In this document: positions 14,308 through 29,300 of the stretch, one piece after another
Layout: every line of letters starts with the position of its first letter
Numbering within the stretch: the first letter of the stretch is position 1
NCBI GenBank assembly: GCA_031761405.1
Contig: JASEVX010000003.1
Span: forward strand, 63,162,423 to 63,226,422
DNA length: 64,000 nucleotides
Direction: 5' to 3'
From: Serripes groenlandicus
Taxonomy: Eukaryota > Mollusca > Bivalvia > Cardiida > Cardiidae
Position numbers and translations under genes: made by a program
Notes under the pieces: generated by a model
Database searches by the model: none
Told to the model about the DNA's origin: nothing
The model's input: the letters and a program-made list of their open reading frames with translations, nothing else

Positions 14308-17300
14308 CTGTGGAATAATAAGGAGGTAAAAAAATGTGTGTATGTAAACTTATCTGAAAAGTGGAAAGTGTTAAACCCTTTTCCTCATACAGACACATTG
14401 TGTAGCCTGAATTTTGAAAACATTGTGACAAAGGAGAAATTGCTCAAGCTCTTTGCAGATGTGTTGTATGTGTAAAAAGGTTAAGAAGCAAACAATGTAG
14501 AACAAGATTAACTGCACATTATATTTACAAGAGGGCCCTATATCGATCACCTGATTTTATTTGTTTTCACTTTAGTGGCCATAGTTTACGACCAATCAAC
14601 ATGGCTTGAAGTAATCTGACAGAGGGTCAGCCTAGGAATATTTCTACAGAATTATCGGAACAAGAGGGCCTGGATTGCTTGCCTGATTTTTTCATTTTTT
14701 CACTTTAGCTATATAAACCCTGGCGGCCATAGTTTCCGACCATTCAACTTGGCTTGAAGGAATCAGAGAGAGGGTCACCCTAGGAACATTTCTACAAAAT
14801 TATTTGAAAATCGGCCGGACACTTTCAGAGGAGAAGATTTTTTTCACTATAGCCATATTTGGCAAAATAGCCCTGTCCCCTGGTGGCCATGTTTTTTCAC
14901 TAATTAACATGGCTTGAAGGAATCTAATAGTGGGTCACTTAAGGAACATTTCTACAAAATTATTTGAAAATCAGCCTGACACTTTTGGTGGAGAAGATTT
15001 TTTAAGGGTTTTCTATAGCCATATAAGGCAAAATAACCCCTCCCCCTGGCAGTCATGTTTTTCGACCAATCAACATGGCTTGAAGGAATCTGATAAAGGG
15101 TCATCCTAGGAACATTTCTACAAAATTATTTGAAATCTGCCAACCAGTTTGGGAGAAGAAGAATTTTGAAGCTTTTTTCATTTCATTGCCATGGAAACCA
15201 GAATTCTGCATGGATCCCAAAAATTTGAAGGAATTCTGGTGAGGTCATTGAGAGGATGCTTTCTGTGAAGTTTCATCCCAATTGACCTTCTGGTTACTGA
15301 GGAGAAGAAGTTGACAGATGTCGCACAAAGGACGCCGGACAAACGGCGATCACAATAACTCGCCTTGAGAAAAGCGGCCAAACATTTTCGGAGGAGAAGA
15401 TTCTTTAAGTTTTCACTCAAGCCATATTAGGCAAAATAGCCTCGCTCCCATGGCGGCCATGTTTTTTGACCAATCAACATGGCTTGAAGGAATCTGATAG
15501 TGGGTCACTTAAGGAACATTCTGAATCTTCATCTTGAAAAATACTGAGAGGTCGTTGATCTTCTCCAGGAGCGAATGTAAATGTAGAATTTCTAGTTTTC
15601 AATATCTGCATCATCCAACAATGTGTCAATATTACCAATGTAAAGGACATGTGACAAATAAATGAAGTTTTTATCGTGTTCACAAAGTGAATTATAACAA
15701 TTTTGCCAATTTTAAAGGGCCATAATTCAGTCATGCATGGACGGATCTGGCTTTCTAAAGGAACCGAGCTTTCATGTATATCAAGCTACTGTAAAAGTTT
15801 AGTAAACGTCGGATACTAAATGATGACTTTAACTTGTTCACAAGGTCAATTATAGCAATTTTGAAGGGCCATAATACTGTCATGCATGACTGGATCTGGC
15901 TTGTTTTCGAAAAGAACTGAGCTCTCGTGTAAATCTAGCTACTGTATAAGTTTGGTAAACATCAGATAATAAATTAAAGGGCCATAATCCAGTCATGCAT
16001 GGATGGATCTGGCTGGTTTTCGAAATGAACCGAGCTCTCATGTATATCTAGCTACTGAATAGGTTTGGTAAACATCGGATAATAAATGAAGACTCGTGTT
16101 CACAAGAAATTGTGGACAGACAATGGGCGATCACAAAAACTCGTCTTGTCACTACGTGACAGGTGAGCTAAAAACAAGATATTGATGTAGCAACAAGTAA
16201 TTGCTGAGAAATAGCCCTGACACTTATGGATCTATATCATTCTGTATAATGATTCAAAGGCCCATAATTCTGCGAAAAATCATTCAGCCAGAACATGATG
16301 AAAATATGCACATCATTAAATATCTGAGAAATAGCCTGGACACAAATAGTCCCTTATCATGCATACTCTAAAGGACCACTATTCAGTGAAAAAACATTTC
16401 AACGGAACATGGTGATAATATGCACATCTCCTTTTGTTAGTGAAGTTTCCCATTAAGGTTCCTGAATTAGCACTGGTGGTTGCTAAGGAATAGCCTGGAC
16501 ACAAATGGTCCTATAACATACTATTTAGAAATTCAAAGGGCCGTAATTCTGTGAAAAATAATTCAGACTGAATTGTTGATGATATGCACATCTCTTGTTA
16601 GTTAAGCTTCCCATTAAGTATCATTGAATTTCGACTATTGGTTGCTGAGAAATAGCCATGATACAAATGGTCCTATATCGTACTTCAAAGAAATTAAAAG
16701 GGCAATATCTCTGTGAAAAAGCATCGAACCAGAACATGGTGGTAATATGCACATCTCTTGTTAGTGAATCTTCCCATAAAATGTCATTGAGTTCAAGTCA
16801 GTGGTTGTTCATAAATGACCCGGACACTAATTCTCTTATGTCATGATATATATATAAATAAAAGGGCAATAACTGTTAAAAATCATCGAACCGGGACATA
16901 GTGAACCTATTCACAACTCTTGTTAGTGAAGCTTATCAAAAAGTTTCATTAAATTCAAGTCAGTGGTTGCTGAGAAATAGCCCAGACAAGAATTCTCCTA
17001 TGTCATACTATATATAAATTAAAAGGGCAATAACTCTATAAATCAAAGCGCCAATGGCACTGATTGTATAGAAAATCCTGCAAAGTAACAAGCAGTATCT
17101 CAGGTTAGGCCTTGTGATTTTCAATAATAGTGCACTCTGGTAATAGGTAAATTTGAGAAAAGCTACATCTGTTGACAGTAGAATAATGTTAGTTTACCAG
17201 AATGTTGTCTTGGTGATTTTTAAGTTACGTTCTAAAATTGGTCATGGTGTGTTCATCACCAGGTTGCTAGGCCATATTAAGATAAAATATTATGTACACT

Positions 17301-20300
17301 TTAGAAATGACTAAATTATCATAGAAAGGAGAGAAAACAGTATCCATTAGTTTGATGTTTGTTTCAATGATGTTCGATAAAGTTTCATTGAATTCAAGTC
17401 AGTAGTTGCTGAGAACTAGCCCGGACATAAGCGGGACAGACAAAGTGGCGTCAATATGCTCCTCCCAAAATTCAAAATGAGAAGGAGATTTGCAGGTTAC
17501 TGCTGAATGATTTTCACATAATTATGTCCCTTTAATTTCTATATAGTATGATATACAACTGTTCATGTCCAGGACATTTCTCTGCAATTGCACTTGGAAT
17601 TCAATGATACTTTAAGGGAAGCATCATATTATAACTATTTCCACTGTTGTACTCCCATATGTTACTAGTTACTTGCTTATGGCCCATTGATTTAGTTTAA
17701 TATAGTATATTGATTGATTGATTCGGGTTTAACGTCGTTTTCAACAATTTTTCAGTCATATCACGGCGGCCAGTTCACCTACTCATATATTTCCTGGTTT
17801 TCTCACACCAGTACTCCATACAATATACTTTCAAGCAACTGGCTGCTTTTCCACATAGACTGTTAGCTCTTTGGTGAATGACGCGTGTCACAGTGACCTC
17901 AGTCGAAAAGAATGTTGTCCGAGCTGGGGTTTCGAACTCACAACCCCTGGATTGACAGCCCATGTCGCTACTGGGGCTCAGCTATAGTATATTGAATCAA
18001 CATTCTTGTGTTTTTGCTTTACTTTGTGAAACATCAATCAGTTCCACAGATATCTTGTTTATATTTGTTTAAGACAAACACTACTATTACTTGTGATGAA
18101 AACAGCATGTGACACCACATATCAATATCGGATTAAAACTGACCATTTCTTTGGAAGCTTTATAGCCATGCAGTGAATCTTCCAGAGCCGTTACTCTTTT
18201 CTGCCAGCTGCCAAGATTTTCTGACATTGCCTTGTTGAGAGTTTTCTCGTCCATCAGATCATGGTATGACTTCTCTAGTTTACTTCCAAGCTGTAATGAA
18301 AATACAATATTAGCTACCTGTAATCCTTCTTTCACTGTCTTTACGCTTTTCCTGGCAAACAACATCAGAAAACTTTTAAATCTAATCTGGCTCATGATCG
18401 TCAATTTCTACTTTTGTCACAATGTTTTTACCTTTTTCAAAACATTTAATTTAAATGCATCTGCAGCAGACAACTTTTGAAAATATTGTGGCAAAAGAAG
18501 AAATTAGAATGAGCAATCGCTCCTTTTGCCACTATTTTTTCAACTTGACTCAATAATTACAATTTCAAATGACATCTGCTGCATATATATTGGAAAGGTG
18601 TTAACTGTGACTGTACTTACAACACCAGTTCTCTTTTCTAAATGTTTCTTTTCTTTACTCATTTCATCGAAAGTGGTTTGTAGTTTCTGACATTTTTCTT
18701 TCAACACCTTATTTTCTTCTTCCACATCATGGACCTGAAAAATTGCAAAAAAGATCTTGACACAATGGACACAAATACTTCTTGTAAGGTTGCCTGTAGG
18801 GTCCACAATTGTTTCCTTTAATTTAGCCTTATCCTTGGCACATAATCTGCAGTTCTATTGATTTATAGTGTGTACAGTATGGGCAACATGTTGTTTGCTG
18901 TGCAGATGATTTCCAACTATGGTCTACATGATTTATATTCAGAAAACTATTTAAACAAATATTCTGACAAATATTTATCAAGATAGAATAACCAGGATGG
19001 CAAGTATCGCTCCACTGCCATAAGACAAAAAAACAACTGATCTGATCCTTTTGGAGGAGGTTGACATATACAGCAAATCAGCCTTGTTAGCTGGTAGCAA
19101 GGTATTAAGAAATCTGTTACAGGGTCACCCAGGGAACATTTCTTCAAAATTATTTGAAAATAGGCCAACAATTTTTAGGACAAGAATAACATGGCTTCAA
19201 GGAATCTCAAACTCAAACATATTTATTAGTGATATGGCCATCGGCCTAAACACAATACACATCATAATTATAACAAACAGGTAAGTGACATACATACATA
19301 ACAGACTATATAAGAGACTTTCGTCTTTCTCTATTGAAAAAAAAATATTCATTCCTAATTTTTTTATGACATTTCCTTTCGTTTGGCTCATTAAACAGTT
19401 GAGATTTGCAATAGTAGGATTACTACAGAAATATGTTGGTATATAAATTAACCTCAAATCATTATATGCTTTACATTCAAGCATAAAATGGTACTCTGTT
19501 TCAACAGACTGACAACAAAAGGGACATAATCGTTCAGCGCGATCCAATCCCAGATGTCGGCCCTTTCAATCATGAGGCAATGCATTGAAGTTCTACAGGT
19601 TGCCAATGCCCTTCGGAACTTCCCCACATTGATCACATCAAAATAATTCTGGAAATCAAAATTTGTCTTAAAATTGATATAAAGGTTAACTTTGAGATAC
19701 TGTAAAATTGTTCACGCCATTTCTGTACATATTGGTCTTTTAATCTTTGTAGATATATACATATAAATTTAGATTCATTGTAACACTATGATCATTCCAC
19801 ACATATCCAAAACCGTTTTTAGTAAGATTGGTTCGAATTTTGTTACCCAATTCGAATGTCCTAAACCATCATACAACTTTAACATATCGTAACACTTTCT
19901 AACAAGTCTGTGACACGGCAATTTGATAACTCTTTGCCAGTACTTAATAACCCTTTTTGATGCATAAATATAGACGGGAAATCTTCCACTGTCTCCGAGA
20001 ACTGTGTCATTAACTGTTCTCAATGGTACGGACATGTAGCACTTCAAGCAGTATGTATGTACCTTTTCAACACACACAAACACATTTAAACCCCACAGTT
20101 CTGAACTGTACAATATTATTGGCGTCACTTTACTGTCATATACCTTGAAAAAGGTGTTATGATCAATAGGCATAAATGATTTTAATCTGTTAAATAAGGT
20201 CACAAATACATGTTTCGCTTTTGTAGACATTTTCTCAGCCATGCGATACAAAGACAAAGTAGATGAGAAATAAACACCAACATATGTGAAACCATTAACA

Positions 20301-23300
20301 CATTCTAAACGTTCATTTTTATAACTCCATTGCTCTGTTCTTTTCAATATCTCACCATTTCTAAAAACTACAACCTTTGTCTTTTTAACATTTAAACTAA
20401 GACCATATGCATCACAAAATTAACCGACCAGATTTAACTGCATTTGTAGTCCGCGTATAGTATAATTGATCAGAGCTACATCATCTGCGAACAATAATAA
20501 TAACAACTGGGTTATATCTGGAAATAACTGAACTTCTTTTATACCAGACTCTTCCATGAAGACGGTGAAGAGTTTTGGACTTAGACAACAGCCTTGTTTT
20601 GTTTCAACCCAACTGGGCAGTCAAGAATATCTAAGTTCTTGATTGTCTTTTACACACTCTTTCACCGTATTATATATAGCCCTTATTGCACCCGTTAAAT
20701 GACCTTTAATGCCATTCTGTATCAATATTTGATAAAGCTTATCCCTTCGAATTGTATCAAACGCCTTATTAAAGTCCACAAAAGCCACAAATAATCTTTT
20801 CTTTTTAGTACACAGGTATCTGCTAATTATAGCATTCAATACAAACTAATTATCAAAGATAATCTCAAAGAGGGTCATCAAAAGATCATTTTTATGAAAG
20901 TATTTCAAATTCAGCCTCGTACACTTGAAGATTGGGTGTGTCAACTTTTGGCTTCAAATGATTTCTTCTCCCTAATCACTTGACCAATTGGGATGAAATT
21001 CCATAGGAAGCATCCTCTTAATGTTCTCTCCTAAATACCTTCATATTTTTTGGATCCATGCAATAAGGCAAAACAGCCCTGCCCCCTGGCGGCCATGTTT
21101 TTCAATAGAGTTTTGATAGAGTGTCACCCAAGTAACATTTCTACAAAATTATTTGAAAATCGGCCTGACACTTTCGGAGGAGAGGATTTATTAAGTTTTC
21201 ACTATAGTAATATACGGCAAAATAGCCCCAGGCCCTGGCGGCCATAAACATGGCTTGAAAGAATCTGATAGTGAACATTTCTACAAAATTATTTGAATAT
21301 CGGCCAAACACTTTTGAAGGAGAATTTTTTTTTAAGTTTTCGCCAGGGGTTCGAAAGACCGACAAAAGTGCCGGTCTGGACCGGAATTCGAATCCCTAGA
21401 CCGATTGCAATCTTAAAACTTGTAAAAAAATCGGTCCGAGATTTTATAAAATTTATAAAATTTCGTTAATACCTACGCTATATATGTCACTGTGTAAACG
21501 AAAAACCAATAAAATCCTAGTAAGTACACACGCTCTTTGTTTCTAAAGCGTAGGATAACCGTCGAGAGAGTCACTTACCGTGACGTAATTAAGATAAGCC
21601 GCCGATAATCGGTCCAGGAGGTGTGACAATCTGTTATATATTTACTCCCTTCGGTTTGACAGATAATGCATGTGTTAAAGGCTTCTTTAAAAGTGTTTGC
21701 TAATTACTAGTTGATCAGTTTAACATATTTTAATCGGTCCAAGTCCGGTCTGAACGGCTAATTGATAAATTATTTTTATTTTCGTTTCGGACCGTTTGTA
21801 ATTTTCAAACTGTTACAAACGGTCTACGCTGTTTAAAACCATTATGGAACATTAAAGGTGCTTATAATTGGAAACTTTTCGCTATAGCCATATTAGGCAA
21901 AATAGCCCTGCCTTCTGGCGGCCATGTTTTTCGACCATTCAACATGGCCTGAATGAATCGGATAGAGGGTCACCCAAGGACTATTTCTACAAAATTATTT
22001 GAAAATCCGCTTTACACTTTCGGAGGAGAAGATTTTTTAAGTTTTTCACATTAGCCATATAAGGCAAAATAGCCCCGCCCTCTGGCGGCCATGTTTTTCA
22101 ACCAATCAACATGGCTTGAAGGAATCTTATAGAGGGTCACTCCAGGAACATTTCTACAAAATGATTTGAAAATCGGCCCAACACTATTTTTTTCAACCAA
22201 TCAACATGGCTTGAAGGAATCTTATAGAGGGTCACCCAAGGAACATTTCTACAAAATGATTTGAAAATCGGCCTGACACTATTTTTTTCTTTCGTTTGCC
22301 ATGGAAACCAGATTTTGCATAGATAAAAAAAAATTGAAGTCATTTAGGAGAGGACATTCAGGATCTTTCTGTGAAGTTTATCCAAATTGGCTAAGTGGTT
22401 AGGGAGGAGAAGTTGTTTAAAGGAAAAAATTTACACACGCACGCACAGACACACGACAGACAATTCGCCATGACATAAGCTCGACTGCCTTTCAAATTTT
22501 AAATTGTTCTTACAAACAAGCCCTACCCCCTAGCAGCCATGTTTTTCAACGGATCCTAATAATTTCAACAAGCTGAAGTAACATTTGTGCCAAATTATTC
22601 TTAAATCGGGCCAGCTCTTTTGGACAAGAAGATTTTTTGAGTCTATACAATACACATATAAAGAAAACAAGATCCGCCCCCTGTTGGCCATATTTTTCAA
22701 TGGATAGGAATAATTATTTTTTAATCTGGTCAGTACTTTTGGACAAGAAGATTTTTAAAGTTTTCACCATATATACATATATGAAAAACAAGCCATTTGT
22801 ACAAATTATCTTTAAATCGGGCCAGTGCTTTTGGACAAGAAGATTTTTAAAGTTTTGAAAATGCACATATAAGGAAAACAAGCTTCGCCCCTGGTGGCCA
22901 CGTTTTTCAATGAATAGGAATAATTTGAACAATCTTGGTAATAGGTCCCCAGAAGAACATTTGTGCCAAATTATTTTTATATCTAATAAGTAGTTTTGGA
23001 CTAGAAGATTTTTTTTTTTTTAAAAAAACCTTTTCTGATGCAGCACCATCCAAAGTTCTACATGGAATTATATTCTTTGAACAATTTTGACAGAGGTCTA
23101 CCTAAGGAACATTATTTTGAAAGCAGTCTATTGGTTAAGGAGGAGAAGTTTTTTGTAGGAAAAAATGAACAGACAGATGGACAGACGCCAGACGAAAAGC
23201 AATCACAATGGCTCATCTTGAGCAATTCCTGCACAGGTGAGCTAAAATACGACCAGCATTTACTCTGCGGCCCAGGAATCCGCTGTGGTCGAGTGGTTAG

Positions 23301-26300
23301 CGTCGGGGATTTCGAAACCGGGTGTCCCAGGTTCGATCCCCAGTCGCGGCACTACGGTCATGGTGGAGTGCCCTTGGGCAAGGCACATTTTCTAGCCTAG
23401 TACTGGTTTGTTTACCCAGGGATCATGAATAATTAAATTTAATTGCGCGCTAAATGACCTTAGCTGTCGATGCGCCATAAAACAATATACATTCATTACT
23501 CTGCGGCCCTCTTGTTTTTAACTTACCTTTGTCAATATATTGGTTTCAATACTTTCGATTTTATTTTCAAAAAACAATCTTTGAGACTCCAGTTGATTGG
23601 TCAGCAGGTAGGTGTACTAAAAATACAAGGAAACTTATTATAACAGATGTAGTTAGAAATGTACTGGAACAACATTTACCCTTTCCCACCTGCAGACGCA
23701 TTTTGACGCAATACCAGTTGATTGGTCAGCAGGTAGGTGTACTAAAAATACAAGCTAACTTATAATAACAGATGTAGTTAGAAATGTACTGGAACAACAT
23801 TAACCCTTTCCCACCTGCAGACACATTTTGACACAATACCAGCAGACGACTTTTGAAAACATTGTGGCCAAAGATGAAATTGCCCATGATAAGCAATTTC
23901 TCCTTGGCTACAATGTTTTCAACTTTATTTAACAATTAAGCTATGTTTTATGGAGATTTTCAAAGTCGTCTGCTGCAGATTTGCTGTGTGTGGGAAAGGG
24001 TTGATGCCTTTTTATGCCAAGTTTTCAAAGAGAACTTGTCCAGCTTTTCATTTGAAAGAATCTATAGCCAATATGAAGATAAAAATATTGAGTTGAGCAG
24101 CCAGCAGTATAGAGCCTGATTAGAGAGTGTGGCTGGAAGGTTTGATCGCCGGTCAGGTCATACCAAAGACTTTATAACAAGAGGCCCAAGAGGGCAAGTA
24201 TCGCTCCAAGGCCATTAGGCGAAAATTAAATCTCCAAACAGACCCGGCCCCTGATGGCAATATTTTTGAACTATCAACATGGCTTGAAGGAATCTGATAG
24301 AGGGTCAGGGTCACCCTAGGAACATTTCTACAAAATTATTTAAAAATCAGCCTGAAACTTTCGGAGAAGATTTTTTTAAGTTTTCACTGTAGCCATGTAA
24401 GGCAAAATAGCCCCACCACCTGGCAACCATAGTTTTCGACCAATCAACATGGCTTGAAGGAATCTGATAGAGGGTCACCCTAGGAACATTTCTACAAAAT
24501 TATTTGAAAATTGGCCTGAAACTTTCTGAGGAGAAGATTTTTTAAGTTTTCACTATAGCCATATAAGGCAAAATAGCCCCGCCCCGCCGGCCATGTTTTT
24601 TGACCAATTAACTTGGCTTGAAATAATCTGATAGAGGGTCACCCAAGGAACATTTCATCAACATTATTTGAAAATCGGCCTGACACTTTCAGAGGAAACG
24701 TTTTTTCAAGTTTTCACTATTTTTTCTTTCAGTTGCCATGGAAACCAGAATTTTGTATGGATCCAAAAAATTTAAAGAAATTTAGGAGAGGATGCTTCTA
24801 GGATATCTAGGTTTGGTAAACATCGGATAATAAATGAAGACTATCGTGTTCACAAGAAATTGTGGACGGACGACAGACAACGGACAAAGGGCAATCACAA
24901 AAGCTCACCTTGTCACTACGTGACAGGTGAGCTAACAATCAAGCAACTGCCGGCCTGACTCTACACTGGTGACAATGACTTTACAATTATATATTTCCTG
25001 ACACACATACATCAGTGGTTATGATGTCCTTACAGCCCTGAATACCAAGGAGGGAAGACATTACTACCATTTTAAAGTCTTTAGTGTGACCTGATCGAGG
25101 ATCAAACCCTGGTCTCCCGCTCCAAATGCAGACACTGTAACCACAGAGGGTCCAAACTCAAAGCATTTTGTCATATGTGGACAATCGTTAATATATAGTC
25201 TAAAACCTTTCAAGATATTAGAGAACGGAACAGAAATTTTTATTTCAACTTAAGCATATAGAGCACTCATGGTTGATATACACAAATAGACATGCATAAA
25301 TGGTTAAGACAGTTAAATAATATATGCACTTATTGCAACCCTTTCCCACATTTAAACACATCTGCAGCTGACTTTTGAAAACAAAGTGGCAAAAGAGGAA
25401 ATGCTCATAATTTTTGGCCACAAAGGTTAAACTGTATTCAATAATTTAAAAAATACAATTTATAGAGATTTTCAACACTTCTGTATAAACACTTCAAAAC
25501 CATCTACTACAGATAACACGTGTTGTTTGTGGTAAGGGCTTAAATATGACAGCCCAACAAATAGCATATTAAGAAAATGGTTAACCATTTCCTACATACA
25601 ACAAATCTGCAGCAGACAACTTTGAAAAGATCTAGACAACAAGAGGACCATGATGGTCCTATATCGCTCACCTGATTTAATCAAACTTAAAAAGTTTTCA
25701 GTGTTCTTTCCCTTATATGAGTCTATGAAAAACAAGTGACCCCCGGGGAGTGGTCATTTTTGACCCCAGGGCTACAATTTGAACAATCTTGGTAGAGGTC
25801 CACTAGATGATGCTACATACCAAATATCAAAGGCATGGGCCTTCTACTTTCAGACCAGAAGATATTTTAAGTTTTGATTAATTTCCCCATTTTTGTTGCC
25901 GTGGCAATCAAAGTTCTGCATGGAATATAATTCTTTGATCAAGTTTGAAAGAGATCCACCCAAGGTACATTCCTGTAAAATTATTTTGAATTTGGTTAAT
26001 TGGTTTAGGAGGAGAAGTCGTTTGTAGGAAAATGTGAACGAACGGACGGACGACGACGGACGGTGAGCGATCACAAAATCTCAACTTGCACTTCGTGCAT
26101 AGGTGAGCTAAAAATATGGAAACTCTCTGTAAATGGAAGAATAGTTATTGAATAAAGTTGGAGAATACATTGTGTCAAAACAGGAAATTGCTCATTTTAA
26201 GCAAATTCTCCTTTTGCCACAATGATTTCAAAACTCTGCTACTATTCAGTACTCTGCTGCAGAGGTGTCAGAACGTGTCTGTCTGTGGGAAAGCATAAAA

Positions 26301-29300
26301 CCCTACCTCCAAATTCAGAGCATCCAATTTCTCGTGCTGAAGAGGGTTGCCTCCTTCATCCACTTGGACAAGTTTTCCGTCAGACTTATTTTGGACCAGT
26401 CTATGCACATAATTATCTCCTACGTAATCCCACACTTTGTTGTTTCCCAACTCCATAGAATATGTGTGATGCGTCTCTTGAAAATGTCTGAACATAAATA
26501 AAGATATCTGGGCTTATATTCAACTTCAATAACTATTTCAAATAAGATTCAGTTTCAGGAAATAGGACTGGACATTTGCTGGCTTGTGTAGTTAACCTTT
26601 TCCCTCATACAGACGCTTTCTGATGCCTCAGAAAACAAGGTGGCATAATGTGCAATTTCTCAATGATTTTGTTTTTATATTTAGAGATTAACCAAATTTT
26701 GCCTAGATGTTTTTTGAGTCGTCTGCTGCAGATTTGTTGTATGTGGGAAAGGGTCAAGGTCCTCCTGCCAAGCCCTGGTAGCTCAGCCGTGGCGAAGCAA
26801 GCTGTCAATCCAGCGGTTGTGAATTCGAACCCTGGCTCGGCCAACATTCTTCCCAACGTTTGACAAGAGTCATTCGTCTTCCACCAATGGGCTAACAGGC
26901 TATGTGGAAAAGCAGCCAGTTGCTTGGAAAGACTGTTGTGTTGAGCACTGGTGTGGGATAGCCAGGAAACACATAAGTAAGTGAACTGGTTGCTGTGATA
27001 TGATCAAAAAAATTGTTGAAAACGACGTTAAACCCAAATCAATCAATCCCCCTACACATTCTTAGTCTGATCAGTGTATGGCCTCACTTCTAGGAAATTC
27101 TTTAATGGTTCATTAACTTGATATAGAACAAAACAGATCTTGATCAGTGTATGGCCTCACTTCTAGGAAATTCTTTAATGGTTCATTAACTTGATATAGA
27201 ACAAAACCGCTCTTGATCAGTGTATGGCCTCACTTCTAGGAAATTCTATAATGGTTCATTAACTTGATATAGAACAATACAGCTCTTGATCAGTGTATGG
27301 CCTCACTTCTAGGAAATTCTTTAATGGTTCATTAACTTGATATAGAACAAAACAGCTCTTGATCAGTGTATGGCCTCACTTCTAGGAAATTCTTTAATGG
27401 TTCATTAACTTGATATAGAACAAAACAGCTCTTGATCAGTGTATGGCCTCACTTCTAGGAAATTCTATAATGGTTCATTAACTTGATATAGAACAATACA
27501 GCTCTTGATCAGTGTATGGCCTCACTTCTAGGAAATTCTTTAATGGTTCATTAACTTGATATAGAACAAAACAGCTCTTGATCAGTGTATGGCCTCACTT
27601 CTAGGAAATTCTATAATGGTTCATTAATTTGATATAGAACAATACAGCTCTTGATCAGTGTATGGCCTCACTTCTAGGAAATTCTATAATGGATCATTAA
27701 CTTGATATAGAACAATACAGCTCTTTATCAGACTGTACTCACAAACAAGCTGATAAAGATCTTCACTGTTCTCAAATGTCCAATGGTATGCTCTGATTTG
27801 GTTGAAAGCCATTGTGATAAAAGAAGAAATTTATCCTTTTTTAATTATCTTCTGAAGAGCTGGCTAAGTCATGATCTGTATTAGTAAAAGAATCAACCAT
27901 TTTGTGCAGCAGATGACTTTTGAAAATATTGCTCAGAACAAACAACCACTTTTCCCCTGATGTATTAAACTCTATATAAAATTTTCGACCACTTGGTCTT
28001 TATCAAGATTTAAAAATAACAACGAAAATTTAACTGCAGTCCATTCTGGTGTTGAAGAGATGAATTGGATAATTTCATCTTTTCAACAGTGAATGGACTG
28101 TACTTTAATTTCCGTTGTCTTTTAAAATATTGATAAAGACCAAGTGGTCGAAAATTTGATAATTAAAGAGTTTCCTTACTTCCCTTTGGAAGACTTAATA
28201 TATAAAGTGTTTTACTGACTTACTTACTTCCCTTTGGAAGACCTAATATATAAAGATTCTATATCAAAATTATGTGTATATCGCACCATCTGATCAGGCT
28301 ATATACTGTTGACTGCTCGACTCAATATGTTCATGTTTATAATTCCTAGAATTGGCTAAGGATTACTATAAGAATTCTGTACCTGTAAGCATGCAACCCA
28401 ACATATCTTCCACATCCAACATGGCCGCATATCAGACAGATCCACAAGCTCTGGAATACATAGTGTAAATATTATGATGAGAAGTCATGATAACCTTTTT
28501 TATAGCCTAAAAAGTATTGATTGATTGATTGATTGGGGTTTTAACGCCGTTTTTAACAACTTCTCAGTTATATCACGGTGGCCAGTTCACCTATTCATGC
28601 ATTTCCTGGTTTTCTCACACCAGTACTCCACACAACAATCTTCCCAAGCAACTGGCTGCTTTTCCACATAGACTTAGCCCGTTAGTGGAAGAAGAATGAC
28701 GCATGTCGCATTGACTTTTGTCAATCGTCGGAAAGAAAGTTGGCCGAGCTGGGATTCAAACTCACAAACCCTGGATTGACAGCTGCGTCGCTACCGACTG
28801 AGCTACCGGGGCTCGACATTTTCAAAGTAAATATATTCATAACAAGAGCGCCAAATGTCACAAAATACGCCCGTCCTATTTTTTTGAGACCAAGTATAGT
28901 GATAATTTGTTGTACGTCAGGCAAATTTGGAGAGCAGACACTGTTGATATAGTTTTGGCCATTTCGAGGGATATAAGTGTGGAGTGACTAAGATAACGTG
29001 GTTAGTTATCTGCCCATCAACATATTGTCTAAATCGGTGATGATCAAAGACAATGACTCAAGCGATTTGGCTGATTATAGCACTTGTTCGAGATATTATG
29101 CCTATACACATTCTGACTAAATTTGGTGAGGATTGGATAAAAGCTTCAAAAGTTATTGATGGGACGAGACCAATTAGAGGTAATTTCTATAATTAAAGGG
29201 CAATAACTCTCCATATCCAGTGAATGACGCGATATGGCTGATATTTTGCCAATATACATTCTGACCAAATTTAGTGGTGACGGGACAAACGCTTTTAATT

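Larger units (their letters stand above)
18985..23250 (+). mobile_element. cluster of F1 CAAGAG-type units, interrupted
   Basis: F1 units (acatggcttgaaggaatc, aacatttctacaaaattat) run from ggcaagtatcgctcc near 18997 to the 3' hairpin caggtgagctaaaa at 23234-23247. They are split by a LINE (19212-20860) and a 532 bp insertion (21344-21875). 22496-23247 uses a variant unit (ttttggacaagaagattttt). Confidence 0.6.

Noticed and set aside
16658..16846. Short frame in the F7 array
   Set aside because: Repeat-derived; equivalent positions in neighbouring units are closed.
23038..23400. 120-codon frame ending in a Gly/His-rich tail
   Set aside because: It runs from F1 repeat sequence into a SINE head; chimeric and not a gene.
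26770..26850. tRNA gene at the head of a group 1 SINE
   Set aside because: The same head and body recur at 7426, 17714 and 28516; cloverleaf pairing is poor.
27066..27730. CRISPR-like array
   Set aside because: Units are contiguous 73-bp tandem repeats without unique spacers, in an animal intron.
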